Source: Rhodospirillales bacterium (GTDB taxonomy: Bacteria > Pseudomonadota > Alphaproteobacteria > Rhodospirillales > Shumkoniaceae). Taken from it: 64,000 bases of DNA. Location of the stretch: contig JACZKS010000077.1 of the NCBI GenBank assembly GCA_014859895.1, positions 1 to 64,000 on the forward strand, given 5' to 3'. The notes beneath the pieces were generated by a model that saw nothing but the letters and a program-made list of their open reading frames with translations, did no database searches and was not told the DNA's origin. Each line of letters begins with the position of its first letter. Position 1 is the first letter of the stretch. Shown here piece after piece: positions 8,698 to 17,519 of the stretch. The translations under genes and the position numbers were made by a program.

Positions 8698-9585
8698 ATG
8701 CGGAGCCTCGACCTCGATTACCTTAAGACCTTCGTCATGGTGATCGAACACGGCAGCTTCTCGGCCGCCGCTGAGCGGCTGGATCTCAGCCAGCCGGCAG
8801 TCAGTCTGCAGATCCGCCAGCTCGAGAAGCGCCTGGGCGTGCCCCTGATTGAGCGCGTCGGGCGCAAAGCGAGGCCGACGGCGGCCGGCGCCGAGCTGCT
8901 CGCCCACGCCGGGCCGATCGAGGCGGCGGTCTCCTCCGCCCTGGAGGCGGTGGCGCGCCATGCGAGCGGCACCCTGGGCCGAGTCCGCCTCGGCACCGGG
9001 GCGACGGCCTGCATCTTCCTGTTGCCGCCCGTCCTCAAGAAACTGCGCCGGAAGCATCCCGACCTCGACATCACGGTCAGCACGGGCAACACCGCGGACA
9101 TCGTCAAGGCCGTCGGCGAGAACACCCTCGACCTCGGCTTGGTCACCATGCCGGTGTCGGGCCGCATATTCGAGATCATCCCGGTTCTCGACGACGAATT
9201 CGTGGTGATCGCACCGCCCGGCATGGAACTGCCGAAGCGGATCACGCCGTCGGCGCTGGCCGCCCTGCCCGTGCTGCTGTTCGAGCCGGGCGGCAACACG
9301 CGGCGCATCGCCGATGCGTGGTTCGCCCGAGGCGGCGCCGCATTGAAGCCGATCATGTCGCTCGGCAGCGTCGAGGCGATCAAGGAACTAGTCGGCGCCG
9401 GCCTCGGCTGCGCGGTCCTGCCCAGCATGGCCGTTCGCCGGCCGGCAAACCGGGGTACGCTTGCGGTGCGATCCCTGTCCCCGCAGCTTCACCGGACGCT
9501 CGCCATCGTGATGCGCCGCGACAAGCGGCTCCACCGCGGCCTGGGAGAAACGCTGAGGGCACTCCAGGAGTTGACAGGCGGCTGA
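8698..9585 (+). CDS. LysR-family transcriptional regulator
   Basis: A 295-residue LysR-type regulator. The N-terminal HTH spans about residues 1-60 (LDYLKTFVMVIEHGSFSAAA and LSQPAVSLQIRQLEKRLGVP), followed by an effector-binding domain (TGATACIFLLPPVLKKLR onward). I choose the ATG at 8698 because the family normally begins 3-6 residues before 'LDYLKTF'; an in-frame ATG at 8623 would add 25 unusual residues. It is transcribed away from the GNAT-MFS pair, the usual layout for a regulator controlling a divergent operon. Confidence 0.88.
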   Translation: MRSLDLDYLKTFVMVIEHGSFSAAAERLDLSQPAVSLQIRQLEKRLGVPLIERVGRKARPTAAGAELLAHAGPIEAAVSSALEAVARHASGTLGRVRLGTGATACIFLLPPVLKKLRRKHPDLDITVSTGNTADIVKAVGENTLDLGLVTMPVSGRIFEIIPVLDDEFVVIAPPGMELPKRITPSALAALPVLLFEPGGNTRRIADAWFARGGAALKPIMSLGSVEAIKELVGAGLGCAVLPSMAVRRPANRGTLAVRSLSPQLHRTLAIVMRRDKRLHRGLGETLRALQELTGG

Positions 9586-9623
9586 AAGCGCTCAGCCTTG
9601 AGATGCGGCGCCAGCCGCCGCCG

Positions 9624-10240
9624 TCAGGGCGCCACCTTCCGCACCGGCTGGCGGATCACGGTCCGCAGTTTCTCGGGCGCGGTCTTGCGCGGATCGCTAA
9701 GGTAGATCTCATGGTGATGCCCGTTGGCAGCGAACCCGTTGGCCGGCAGAAATTCCCGATGCATCCGGGCAATCGTCGGCCCTTCTGCGCTGTAGGGACC
9801 GACATGCAGGATCTGCACCGCAAGCCCTTCGGCATACGCTTCGAGGCGCAGGCTCGCCGGCGGCCCAGCTTGGCACGCGCCTTGCCGAGGGTGGTGGAAA
9901 ACATCGCGTCGGTGATCCACTCTGGCTGCATGATCATCGCCGTCCACAGCCATTTGTCCTTGTCGCCGGCAGCGAAACTCGACATGTCCTCCGCCCTCCA
10001 GAGCCCCTCGAGCGGCGCCACCCCGTAATCGCGGCCAAGCTCGTTCCTGGATATGAATTAAAGCGGATAGCTTAACGAATAGAGCCATTCGATGGCGTGC
10101 CGGTAGTCTTCGGATGTGTTCGGATCGCCCGCCCCGTCCACCATGACGAACCGCATTGCCGGCACGTCGATCACGGCGAATTCCTTGGCGGACGGTTGAT
10201 AGAGGGATTTCAGAGCCTTGTTGAGGTCGACTTTTTCCAT
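9624..10240 (-). pseudogene. GyrI-like domain protein, broken by an in-frame stop and a frameshift
   Basis: Three consecutive pieces on the minus strand spell one GyrI-like small-molecule-binding protein. The first 60 residues run from MEKVDLNKALKSLYQPSAKE to EWLYSLSYPL. They end at an in-frame TAA (10058-10060) where the family usually has Lys, so AAA to TAA would explain it. The same frame continues with FISRNELGRDYGVAPLEGLW up to about 9875. There the frame shifts, and the end (LAVQILHVGPYSAEGPTIAR to TVIRQPVRKVAP) is read in another frame to the stop at 9624. The RBS region and start look normal. It is either a recent pseudogene or two sequencing errors. Confidence 0.75.
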
Positions 10241-10388
10241 GGCGCTGCCTCCCACGGCTGCCGATATGTGTGGCCTTTCCAAGGGCCGTCCCACGATGCC
10301 CGACCGACGCCAGCCATTCAATGACGGTTCTGTGAAGTTTGGCCCCGGGGGGTTGATCGGCGCCGGCTTTCGGCACACCTTCAGAGCC

Positions 10389-10787
10389 ATGATAGACATG
10401 ACTTTCGAGATCCCGGCCTCCATCGAGAAAACCTGGATCTGCCTCACCGGCCCCGCGCATTTGCGGCACTGGTGGAATGATACTGTCACCCTTAACGCCG
10501 TTCCCGGCGGCCAATTCGAGGAAATGCAAGGCGCCGCCCGCGGCAACGTGCTGGGCATCACGGCCGGAAAAGAGCTTCGGCTTTCCTGGGCCGGCCCGGA
10601 CTGGCCGATCGCCACCGAGATCACCATCCGCCTGAGCGGCGGCAACGGCAACACCCGCGTCGCGCTTTCGCACGGCGGATGGTCGGCCTTCCCCGAAGGC
10701 GACCGCGACCACCTGATCGAGGTCCACCGCAATGGCTGGACTCGCCGACTTGAGAACCTCGCCGCCTATGCGGGCGGCGTGAACTGA
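10389..10787 (+). CDS. SRPBCC (START/AHSA1-like) domain protein
   Basis: A 132-residue protein with the SRPBCC ligand-binding pattern: MIDMTFEIPASIEKTWICLT at the first strand and helix, HLRHWWND, a central PGGQFEEM strand, and a C-terminal helix GWTRRLENLAAYAGG. The family binds hydrophobic ligands or acts with Hsp90-like partners. The start is uncertain: ATG at 10389 gives a complete domain, while the longer in-frame extension to 10218 reads like non-coding sequence and would overlap the GyrI-like gene. It is divergent from that broken gene. No specific function can be given. Confidence 0.65.
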   Translation: MIDMTFEIPASIEKTWICLTGPAHLRHWWNDTVTLNAVPGGQFEEMQGAARGNVLGITAGKELRLSWAGPDWPIATEITIRLSGGNGNTRVALSHGGWSAFPEGDRDHLIEVHRNGWTRRLENLAAYAGGVN

Positions 10788-10796
10788 GCCCTTCCG

Positions 10797-10820
10797 GGGC
10801 CGCGAAGGAAGCCGCGGCCC
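10797..10820 (+). terminator. Stem-loop after the SRPBCC gene
   Basis: An 8-bp perfect stem GGGCCGCG / CGCGGCCC with an 8-nt loop starts 9 bp after the stop codon. No clear T-run follows, so it is a weak candidate terminator or an mRNA-stabilising hairpin. Confidence 0.4.
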
Positions 10821-10857
10821 TCCCGTCTCGTCACCCCGGCACACCGTTGAAAGCTGG

Positions 10858-10877
10858 ATTTCCGCAAAAGCGGAAAT
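10858..10877. repeat. REP-like palindrome (ATTTCCGC-AAAA-GCGGAAAT)
   Basis: A perfect 8-bp inverted repeat with a 4-nt loop, embedded in 'GCTGGATTT...AAATGACGAC'. This closely resembles the dispersed intergenic palindromes of proteobacteria of the form GTCATTCCCGC...GCGGGAATCCAG. It lies between the SRPBCC gene and the end of the convergent EAL gene. It could also serve as a bidirectional terminator. Confidence 0.5.
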
Positions 10878-10916
10878 GACGACACGTGGGCTGGGCGGCT
10901 CGTTCCGCCCCCCTTC

Positions 10917-12230
10917 TCAGGCCGCTTCCGGCGGCCAATCCAGATCGCAGCAGAAGACCCGGATCTTTGGTCCCATCTCGAAGGCCACCGAGAACGTTAG
11001 GCAGATGTTGGCCCCCGTCAGCGAGAGATAGGGCCTGGATACCTGGATCTCGCCGGGATTGGCCACAGCCCGGTGAAAATACGGCCGCTGCACCCAATTG
11101 GCGCCGGTGGGGTCGCGCAGGGGCTCGAACTTGCGGTCATCGCGCTCGGCACGACGCGGGTTGATGACGTTGGGGCCGACTTGGCCGCCGTCTGCATCGA
11201 GCAAAAAGCAGCGCTGCACGCTCGGCCGCTCGATAAGAAGAGCCGCCGCTTCCACAATAGACGCGCCACCGGCGATTCCCGTCTGCGCCTCGGCGACCAT
11301 TCCGATGAACCGGCGGATTATCCGCGCCGGGTCTTTGCCGCCGTTTCCCCGGTTGCGCAGGCTGCTGTGGACGGCCAGCGGCGGGCGGATGGCCGCGGCG
11401 CCGATGGTATCCACCGGCAGGCCGAAATAGTAGCCCTGGAACAGATCGACATCGGCCTCCATGGCGGCAACCGCCTCGCCCTCGGTCTCCACCCCCTCGG
11501 CGACCACCAGGCAGCCTACCTCGTGAAGCAGCGAGACCAGCCGGGGCAGCCATTGGCGGAAGCTCGGGTTGCGCGGCGCCTGGGCGATGAAATCGCGGTC
11601 GAGCTTGACGATGTCGGGACGGATCTTCCAGATGCGGTTGATGTTGGAAAAGCCGCTGCCGAAGTCGTCCATGGCAACCAGGCAACCGAGGTCGCGATAG
11701 AAACTTACCGCTTCGGCCAGGGCGGCCTCGCTGGCGATCTCGCTCTCCACCACTTCGATGACGATGCGATGCGGCGCGATGCCGCTGGTTTCGATCATCT
11801 GGGTGAAGAAGGTCGAGTACCATGGGCGGTCGAGGATGACCTGCGGATGGACATTGAGGAACAGCCAGCACATTCCCGGATCGGCCGCCGCGAAATTGCG
11901 CATGTGGATGGCCCGGCAGGTGCGGTCGAGCAGAACGAGGCCCTCGTCGTCACCCTTGGAGCGCGAAAATAGCGCGGCCGGCGACACCGGCTGGCCCAGC
12001 GGATCGCGCACCCGGGCCAAGGCCTCATAGCCGACCGGGCGGGGATGGGCGAAGCTGAAGATCGGCTGGAAGGCGCTTTGCAGCCGGAGCCCGCGGAACT
12101 GCCCGATCGCCCGCCGGCCATCGGTCTGGATGCGGCGGGATATCCGCGCGAAATCGGCGAAGCTTTCGATGGACAGGCCATCCTCGGCCAGATCCGCAGC
12201 CGCGATCGTGTCGTCCTGGTGGTCTGGCAC
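10917..12230 (-). CDS. EAL-domain cyclic-di-GMP phosphodiesterase with C-terminal YkuI_C/Cache-like domain
   Basis: I choose a GTG start at 12230 because AGGGGG lies 8 nt upstream; the frame is open further but the extension looks non-coding. The product is 437 residues. The EAL domain (about 40-290) keeps the catalytic set: EAL in YEALARV, Asn in FLNVHPQV, Glu in EVVESE, DDFGSGFS, Lys in VKLDRDF, Glu in VVAEGVE and Gln in QGYYFG. Active hydrolysis of c-di-GMP is therefore expected. The C-terminal 120 residues (SIVEAAALLIERPSVQRCFL, then FHRAVANPGEIQVSRPYLS) resemble the EAL-associated YkuI_C/Cache-like fold and probably sense a ligand. No membrane helix is seen, so it should be cytoplasmic. 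Confidence 0.85.
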   Translation of the reverse strand: MPDHQDDTIAAADLAEDGLSIESFADFARISRRIQTDGRRAIGQFRGLRLQSAFQPIFSFAHPRPVGYEALARVRDPLGQPVSPAALFSRSKGDDEGLVLLDRTCRAIHMRNFAAADPGMCWLFLNVHPQVILDRPWYSTFFTQMIETSGIAPHRIVIEVVESEIASEAALAEAVSFYRDLGCLVAMDDFGSGFSNINRIWKIRPDIVKLDRDFIAQAPRNPSFRQWLPRLVSLLHEVGCLVVAEGVETEGEAVAAMEADVDLFQGYYFGLPVDTIGAAAIRPPLAVHSSLRNRGNGGKDPARIIRRFIGMVAEAQTGIAGGASIVEAAALLIERPSVQRCFLLDADGGQVGPNVINPRRAERDDRKFEPLRDPTGANWVQRPYFHRAVANPGEIQVSRPYLSLTGANICLTFSVAFEMGPKIRVFCCDLDWPPEAA

Positions 12231-12718
12231 TGACGCATCCCCCTGGCTTAGCGGCACGCCATTGCCCCTGGCGCCGCCGCGCCTTTGCCCGCTACCCACC
12301 CGTACGCGGGTGTTTCGGCCGTTCACGGCATTTGTCGAAAAAGTCGAGCGGAGACAATCATAGGATATGCTGACCCCCAATTTCAATCGAAGCATGATAT
12401 TTCCGCCGTCACACATCGCGCCGTCGGTGCGGTCGCCTCTCGGACGGCAGCCAACAGCAACACCCATGACGTGTGGAGCACTCATCCAGGCGTAGGTCCG
12501 CGGCTGTCATTTTCTCCCGGAAGCACACCCGGAAATTGCGATTCGTGCAGTGGTAGACGGGGGTGTGACCGGCTCCCCGCACTGAAACCAAAGGCTTTTA
12601 AGAACTTTTCGCAACAACCTTTTGTCGTTGCCTCTCCGCGCCGGCCGGGAGTACGCTATTGCAACCGCCTTAAGAATGCGGAACGTAATGACGAGGAACG
12701 CGGAAAGAGAGATTTGCT
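12231..12718. other. 488-bp intergenic region between EAL gene and cold-shock gene
   Basis: No convincing gene is seen. It must hold the divergent promoters of the EAL gene and csp. It contains a palindrome CACCCG-TACG-CGGGTG (12297-12312). It also contains a compound hairpin at 12548-12584, where CAGTG pairs with CACTG and CGGGG pairs with CCCCG, with a 5-nt bulge. The hairpin could belong to a long structured 5' leader of the csp mRNA, as is known for cold-shock genes, but no -10/-35 pair was identified with confidence. Confidence 0.5.
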
Positions 12719-12928
12719 ATGCCTGTCGGTACGGTAAAATGGTTCAATACGCGCAAGGGGTACGGCTTCATCGAACAGGAAAGCGGCGACAAGGACGCCT
12801 TCGTCCACATCACCGCCGTTGAGAAGGCCGGCCTGCAGACCCTGCGCGAGGGACAGAAGGTTCAGTACGAACTGGTCCCCGATATGCGCGGGCGGCCGTC
12901 CGCTGATCAGTTGGCCCTCATCGAGTAG
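12719..12928 (+). CDS. CspA-family cold-shock protein
   Basis: A 69-residue single cold-shock domain. It starts MPVGTVKWFNTRKGYGFIEQ and carries RNP1 (KGYGFI) and RNP2 (DAFVHI), the aromatic RNA-binding surface. GAGAG about 7 nt upstream acts as the ribosome binding site. It should bind single-stranded RNA or DNA as an RNA chaperone. It sits alone with a long upstream region, consistent with leader-mediated regulation. Confidence 0.95.
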   Translation: MPVGTVKWFNTRKGYGFIEQESGDKDAFVHITAVEKAGLQTLREGQKVQYELVPDMRGRPSADQLALIE

Positions 12929-13130
12929 TCCGCCGGACCGTTTCAGTCCGAAGGTCGATCCTCCACGCACCGCGCATTGCCGCGGCGCTTCTTGAGTGCT
13001 TTTCCCGTCCGGCGGACTCATCTGGACGGGGATGGTGTTTGGCAACCGTCCGCACGCCACCCCATATTCGACACGAACCTCGTGACTCGAAAGCGGCGCG
13101 CCCGGGCGTTCGGCGCGCGCCAGGAAATCC

Positions 13131-14981
13131 ATGGCCCGACACCGCGAACCGCTACCTCCCATGCAAGGCGCCCGCAAGGATCTATCGACGCTGCGCACCC
13201 TGCTGCCCTACCTATGGCCGGCAGAATCGCCAAACCTGCGCCTGCGCGTCGTCTTTGCCGTCGTTTTCCTGGTGGCCGCCAAAGTGGTCAACGTCACCGT
13301 CCCGATCTTTTATAAGAAGGCGGTCGACACGCTGTCGCCCGAGGTCGCCGCCATCGCGGCGGTGCCCATTGCGCTGATCGTCGGCTATGGGTTGGCCCGC
13401 GTGATGGCCCAGGCTTTCGGGGAGATACGCGACGCGGTGTTCGCCAGGGTCGAACAGCGGGCCGTACGGCAGGCGGCGCTACACACCTTCGAGCACCTGC
13501 ACCGGCTATCCCTGCGCTTCCACCTCGACCGCAAGACCGGCGGCATCAGCCGCGCCATCGAGCGCGGCGTACGCGGCATCGAATTCCTGCTCGACTTCAT
13601 GCTGTTCAACATCCTGCCGACGCTGTTCGAGATCCTGCTGGTCTGCGCCATCCTGTGGTCGCTCTACTCGATCTGGTTCGCGCTCATCACGCTTTTCACC
13701 ATCGCCTGCTACATCGCCTGGACGCTGGTGATCACCGACTGGCGCATCAAGTACCGCCAGCAGATGAACGAAACCGACAGCCTGGCCCACACGCGGGCCA
13801 TCGATTCGCTGCTCAACTTCGAGACGGTGAAATACTTCGGCAACGAGGCCCACGAGGCGCACCGCTTCGATGCCGCGCTGGCCGCCTACGAGGAAGCCTC
13901 GGTCAAGAGCGCCACAACGCTCTCGCTGCTCAACATCGGCCAGGGCGCCATCATCGCGATCGGTCTCGTCGCCGTCATGGTCATGGCCGGTTACGGCGTC
14001 GCCGACGGCACCATGACCATCGGCGACTTCGTGCTCGTCAACACCTACCTGATCCAGCTTTACATGCCGCTCAACTTCCTGGGCTTCGTCTACCGCGAGA
14101 TCAAACGCTCGCTGACCGACCTCGAGCAGATGTTCGGCCTCATCGAGGAACCGGCCGAGATCAAGGACGCGCCGGGCGCGCCGGCCCTGACGGTAAACGG
14201 CGGCGAGGTCGTCTTCGACGACGTCCACTTCGCCTACGACGCCCGCCGGCACGTGCTCAATGGCATCTCGTTTGCCGTGCCGCCCGGCAAATCGGTCGCC
14301 ATCGTCGGCCCCAGCGGGGCCGGCAAGTCGACCATTTCACGGTTGCTGTTCCGCTTCTACGAGGCGACCGGCGGGCGCATCCTGGTCGACGGCCAGGACA
14401 TCCGCAGCGTGACCCAAAAATCGCTCCGGGCCGCCATCGGCATGGTCCCCCAGGATACGGTGCTGTTCAACGACACCGTCTATTACAACATCGCCTACGG
14501 CCAGCCCACTGCCAGCCCGGCCGAAGTCGAGGCGGCCGCCAGACTGGCCCGTATCCATGACTTCGTGATGGATCAGCCGGACGGCTACCAGACCATGGTC
14601 GGCGAGCGCGGCCTCAAGCTTTCGGGTGGCGAGAAGCAGCGCGTCGCCATCGCCCGGACCATCCTGAAGAACCCTGCCATCCTGCTGTTCGACGAGGCCA
14701 CGTCCGCACTCGATACCCATACGGAGCGCGAAATCCAGGAATCACTGGCCTTGGTGTCGGCCAATCGCACAACCCTGATCATCGCCCATCGGCTCTCCAC
14801 CGTGGTTGACGCCGACGAGATCATCGTTTTGGAAGGGGGGCGCATCGTCGAACGCGGCAGCCATCCCCACCTTCTGGCCCAGGGCGGCATCTATGCCGGC
14901 ATGTGGGCCCGCCAACAGGAAGCGAGCCGGGCACGCCACCTGCTCGAAACGGTGTCCGATGCCGCCAAGCCCGCCGAGTAA
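13131..14981 (+). CDS. Atm1-type ABC exporter (fused permease-ATPase)
   Basis: A 616-residue half-transporter. Six membrane helices occupy about residues 35-330, with TALVITDWR-like cytosolic loops and the Atm1/HMT1-type 'DSLLNFETVKYFGNE' signature. The nucleotide-binding domain (about 355-600) has Walker A GPSGAGKST, signature LSGGEKQRVAIART, Walker B ILLFDEATSALD and H-loop IIAHRLST. The segment NDTVYYNIAYGQP is characteristic of the Atm1/ABCB7 group. Members export glutathione-linked sulfur or metal conjugates from the cytoplasm and support Fe-S homeostasis or metal tolerance. The ATG at 13131 has AGGAAA upstream; a second ATG ten codons on is possible. It is monocistronic here. Confidence 0.9.
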   Translation: MARHREPLPPMQGARKDLSTLRTLLPYLWPAESPNLRLRVVFAVVFLVAAKVVNVTVPIFYKKAVDTLSPEVAAIAAVPIALIVGYGLARVMAQAFGEIRDAVFARVEQRAVRQAALHTFEHLHRLSLRFHLDRKTGGISRAIERGVRGIEFLLDFMLFNILPTLFEILLVCAILWSLYSIWFALITLFTIACYIAWTLVITDWRIKYRQQMNETDSLAHTRAIDSLLNFETVKYFGNEAHEAHRFDAALAAYEEASVKSATTLSLLNIGQGAIIAIGLVAVMVMAGYGVADGTMTIGDFVLVNTYLIQLYMPLNFLGFVYREIKRSLTDLEQMFGLIEEPAEIKDAPGAPALTVNGGEVVFDDVHFAYDARRHVLNGISFAVPPGKSVAIVGPSGAGKSTISRLLFRFYEATGGRILVDGQDIRSVTQKSLRAAIGMVPQDTVLFNDTVYYNIAYGQPTASPAEVEAAARLARIHDFVMDQPDGYQTMVGERGLKLSGGEKQRVAIARTILKNPAILLFDEATSALDTHTEREIQESLALVSANRTTLIIAHRLSTVVDADEIIVLEGGRIVERGSHPHLLAQGGIYAGMWARQQEASRARHLLETVSDAAKPAE

Positions 14982-15247
14982 CCCGATGCCAGGAATGACC
15001 TCCGCCCATGCGGGGATAGAGGGAGATAAATCTTCTCAGATGCGGAAAATTACCCGCCATGACGGATGACCGTCCTTCTACAGCCCTGTCAATCCGGCCA
15101 TCGGTCACTGTCACAGATTATTCACCTTTGATGACAGCGAAATGGGCTCTTTTTCCTTCCAATTGCCATTGTCCTCATGGTCAACCCGCCCCACTTTAGG
15201 GGGTGGGGAATAGCAACCGACGGATGCCTGAGCACGGGGAGCTGGGT

Positions 15248-15463
15248 ATGATCAATCCTGCAATGGTTCAGAAGGCCGCTCTGGAACTCTACGAGCGTCA
15301 TGGCAACATGGCGTTGCAGATTGCCCATGAGCGGGCCGAACGCCTGTCGCGGCAGGGGGATCACCTGACCCTGGATACCGCGTTGATGCTTCTAACCGAG
15401 GTCGAGAAGCTGGTTGGCAAGACCAACCTGCTTAACCGCCCGCGGTACGGGCGCGTCCACTGA
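15248..15463 (+). CDS. Small alpha-helical protein of unknown function
   Basis: A 71-residue protein starting MINPAMVQKAALELYERHGN, with an upstream GGAG. The pattern 'A..LYERHGNMALQIAHERAERL...GD' followed by a second helix recurs in short uncharacterised alphaproteobacterial proteins. No membrane segment or catalytic motif is seen. The 266 bp upstream holds no other gene. Function unknown. Confidence 0.65.
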   Translation: MINPAMVQKAALELYERHGNMALQIAHERAERLSRQGDHLTLDTALMLLTEVEKLVGKTNLLNRPRYGRVH

Positions 15464-15617
15464 GGGTCGGCAGCGGGCAACCGAAACGCCCTTCCGCCGC
15501 GAGGGGACCTCTGCTACGGTGCGCGCCGCCGCGTTAGGCCGGCGTTCAGTGCAGGCACCTTTCCATGAATGACATCGCGTTCGTCGCCTACCGGCGGCTC
15601 CGTCAGGAGTCATTCCG

Positions 15618-16514
15618 ATGAGGGCGGGTGACCGTATTGCGCGGGGAATCATCTTCTCCGTCGTGACGTTCGCCTTCTTTTCGTCGGCCGACGCCATGGT
15701 GAAGTTCCTGACCGGCGGCTACTCCATCCTTCTCATCTATTTCGTTACGACCACCTTCGCCGCGCTGCCGATCGCCGCACTGATCTGGTTCAGCGGCCGC
15801 CCGATCGTCATCAGGCCGCGGTTTCCCAAGGCCGTCCTGATCCGCACGCTGTTGATGGCGCTCGACACCTTCGGCGCTTATCTGGCCTTCAGCCGCCTGC
15901 CGTTGGCCAACGCCTACACCCTGATCTTCGCCTCGCCGCTGATCATCACCGCCCTGTCGCCGTGGCTGTTGGGCGAGGTGATCGGCCGCCACCGGTGGAG
16001 CGCGGTGCTCGTCGGCTTCATAGGAATTCTCGTCGTCCTGCGCCCCGGCTGGGCGCCGCTCGACATCGGCTACCTCGGCGCCTTCGGATCGGCCTGCGCG
16101 TTTGCCGTGGCGCTGATCATCACCCGCCAGATCGGCGGCCGCGAATCCGACACCGCCATGCTGTTCTGGCTGATCGTCGGCAAGCTCATCGTTTCCGGCG
16201 TCTTCCTGCCGATCTCCTTTGTTCCCATCGCCCCTTTCGACCTGATGCTGATGGCCATGGTGGGCCTGCTCGCCGGGTCCGCCCACATCTGCATCGTTCA
16301 GGCCTTCAAGCTGGCGCCGCCTGCCACCGTGGCACCCTTCCAGTACACCCAGATGCTGTGGGCCGCCTTCTATGGCTTCGTGATCTTCGGCAACGTCCCC
16401 GACGCCTTCGTCCTCACCGGCTCGGGTCTGGTCATCGCCAGCGGCCTTTACATCCTGTGGCGCGAACACGTACGCCACCGCCAGGATCAAGCGTCTAAAT
16501 CACGGCCGACATGA
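15618..16514 (+). CDS. EamA-family (DMT) permease
   Basis: A 298-residue membrane protein with ten predicted helices arranged as two EamA repeats: the first from IIFSVVTFAFFSSADAMVKF, the second from GYLGAFGSACAFAVALIITR. AGGAG lies 10 nt before the ATG. DMT permeases of this type usually export amino acids, nucleobases or other metabolites; the substrate is not readable. Its 3' end overlaps the end of the convergent azlD by 20 bp. Confidence 0.87.
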   Translation: MRAGDRIARGIIFSVVTFAFFSSADAMVKFLTGGYSILLIYFVTTTFAALPIAALIWFSGRPIVIRPRFPKAVLIRTLLMALDTFGAYLAFSRLPLANAYTLIFASPLIITALSPWLLGEVIGRHRWSAVLVGFIGILVVLRPGWAPLDIGYLGAFGSACAFAVALIITRQIGGRESDTAMLFWLIVGKLIVSGVFLPISFVPIAPFDLMLMAMVGLLAGSAHICIVQAFKLAPPATVAPFQYTQMLWAAFYGFVIFGNVPDAFVLTGSGLVIASGLYILWREHVRHRQDQASKSRPT

Positions 16515-16830
16515 TGCCGCTCTGCACGAGGGCCATGTAGACCCCGGTGCCGGCGCCGATGCTGACAAGCGCGTTGCGCCATTGGAGATGCAGCCCAACG
16601 GTCAGGGCCAGTGCGACGGCCTCGGGCAGGCCGTACGGCGGCACCGTCGGCGACACCCCCTTGAGGCAATAGAGGACCAGCAGCGTCAGGATCACCGGCG
16701 GCGTCGCCTTGCCGAGGAAACGCACCGCCGGATGCGCCGCCCACCGCCCGAGAAAGAGAAAGGGCGCGGCCCGGCTGACAACAGTCGCCGCCGCCATCGC
16801 CAGAATGGCGGAAAGAATGTAGCCGTTCAT
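16495..16830 (-). CDS. azlD: AzlD-family branched-chain amino acid exporter subunit
   Basis: A 111-residue protein with four hydrophobic segments (YILSAILAMAAATVVSRAAP, then VILTLLVLYCLKGV and the C-terminal ALVSIGAGTGVYMALV), the size and layout of AzlD. The start at 16830 overlaps the azlC stop as ATGA, so translation is coupled. AzlD is the small partner that AzlC needs for export of branched-chain amino acids. Confidence 0.88.
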   Translation of the reverse strand: MNGYILSAILAMAAATVVSRAAPFLFLGRWAAHPAVRFLGKATPPVILTLLVLYCLKGVSPTVPPYGLPEAVALALTVGLHLQWRNALVSIGAGTGVYMALVQSGIMSAVI

Positions 16831-17519
16831 GCCCACCCCCGCCTGGCGCCGTCGGCCACCACCAGGATCAGGGCGAGTGTGATCGAGATCAGCAGCATGT
16901 TGGCGGTCCCGAACACCGCCAGGGTGACCAAGCCGGCCGCCAGCGCCAGCAGGAACGGAAAGGGCTCGCGGACCCGGCGGACCTGCTCGACCAAAAGCAC
17001 CGCGAACAGCGCCGTCAGGGTGAAATCCAGGCCGGTGGTATCGAAGGCGATGGCCTCGCCGGCCAAGGCTCCGGCCAGGCTGCCGGCACACCAGGCGGCG
17101 TAGTTGATGCCGGCGATCAGCAGATGGAAATCGGTCTCCTCGACATCGGGAGGCGGCTTCAGGCTGGTGATCAGCGCATAGGTTTCGTCAGTCAGCCAAT
17201 AGACCAGGAAGATCTTCTTAAGAGGGCTGGTCCGCCAGCGCTCCAACAGGCTGACCCCGAAGAAGGCGTGGCGGGCGTTCAGCACGAAGGTGGCCGCCGC
17301 GATCTCGGCGATCCCCGCCCCCGCCGCCAGCAGGCCGACCGCCAGGAACTGCGATGCGCCAGCAAAGACGATCAGGCTCATCAGAAAGGCATAGACCCAG
17401 CCGGCCCCCACCTGGTCGACGAACAGCAGCCCGAAGGCGAATCCCAGCGGGAAGTAGCCCAGGATGACCGGGACGGTGACATGGAAGGCGCTGGCGAACA
17501 GGCGGGGCGAGAAACCCAA
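16827..17519 (-). CDS. azlC: AzlC-family branched-chain amino acid exporter, large subunit
   Basis: A 230-residue membrane protein matching AzlC: PVILGYFPLGFAFGLLF near the N-terminus, SLIVFAGASQFLAVGLL, the conserved NARHAFFGVSLLERW and YWLTDETYAL, and three C-terminal helices. AzlC with AzlD forms a exporter for leucine, isoleucine, valine and analogues in the inner membrane. The gene is first in the azlCD pair. Confidence 0.9.
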   Translation of the reverse strand: MGFSPRLFASAFHVTVPVILGYFPLGFAFGLLFVDQVGAGWVYAFLMSLIVFAGASQFLAVGLLAAGAGIAEIAAATFVLNARHAFFGVSLLERWRTSPLKKIFLVYWLTDETYALITSLKPPPDVEETDFHLLIAGINYAAWCAGSLAGALAGEAIAFDTTGLDFTLTALFAVLLVEQVRRVREPFPFLLALAAGLVTLAVFGTANMLLISITLALILVVADGARRGWA

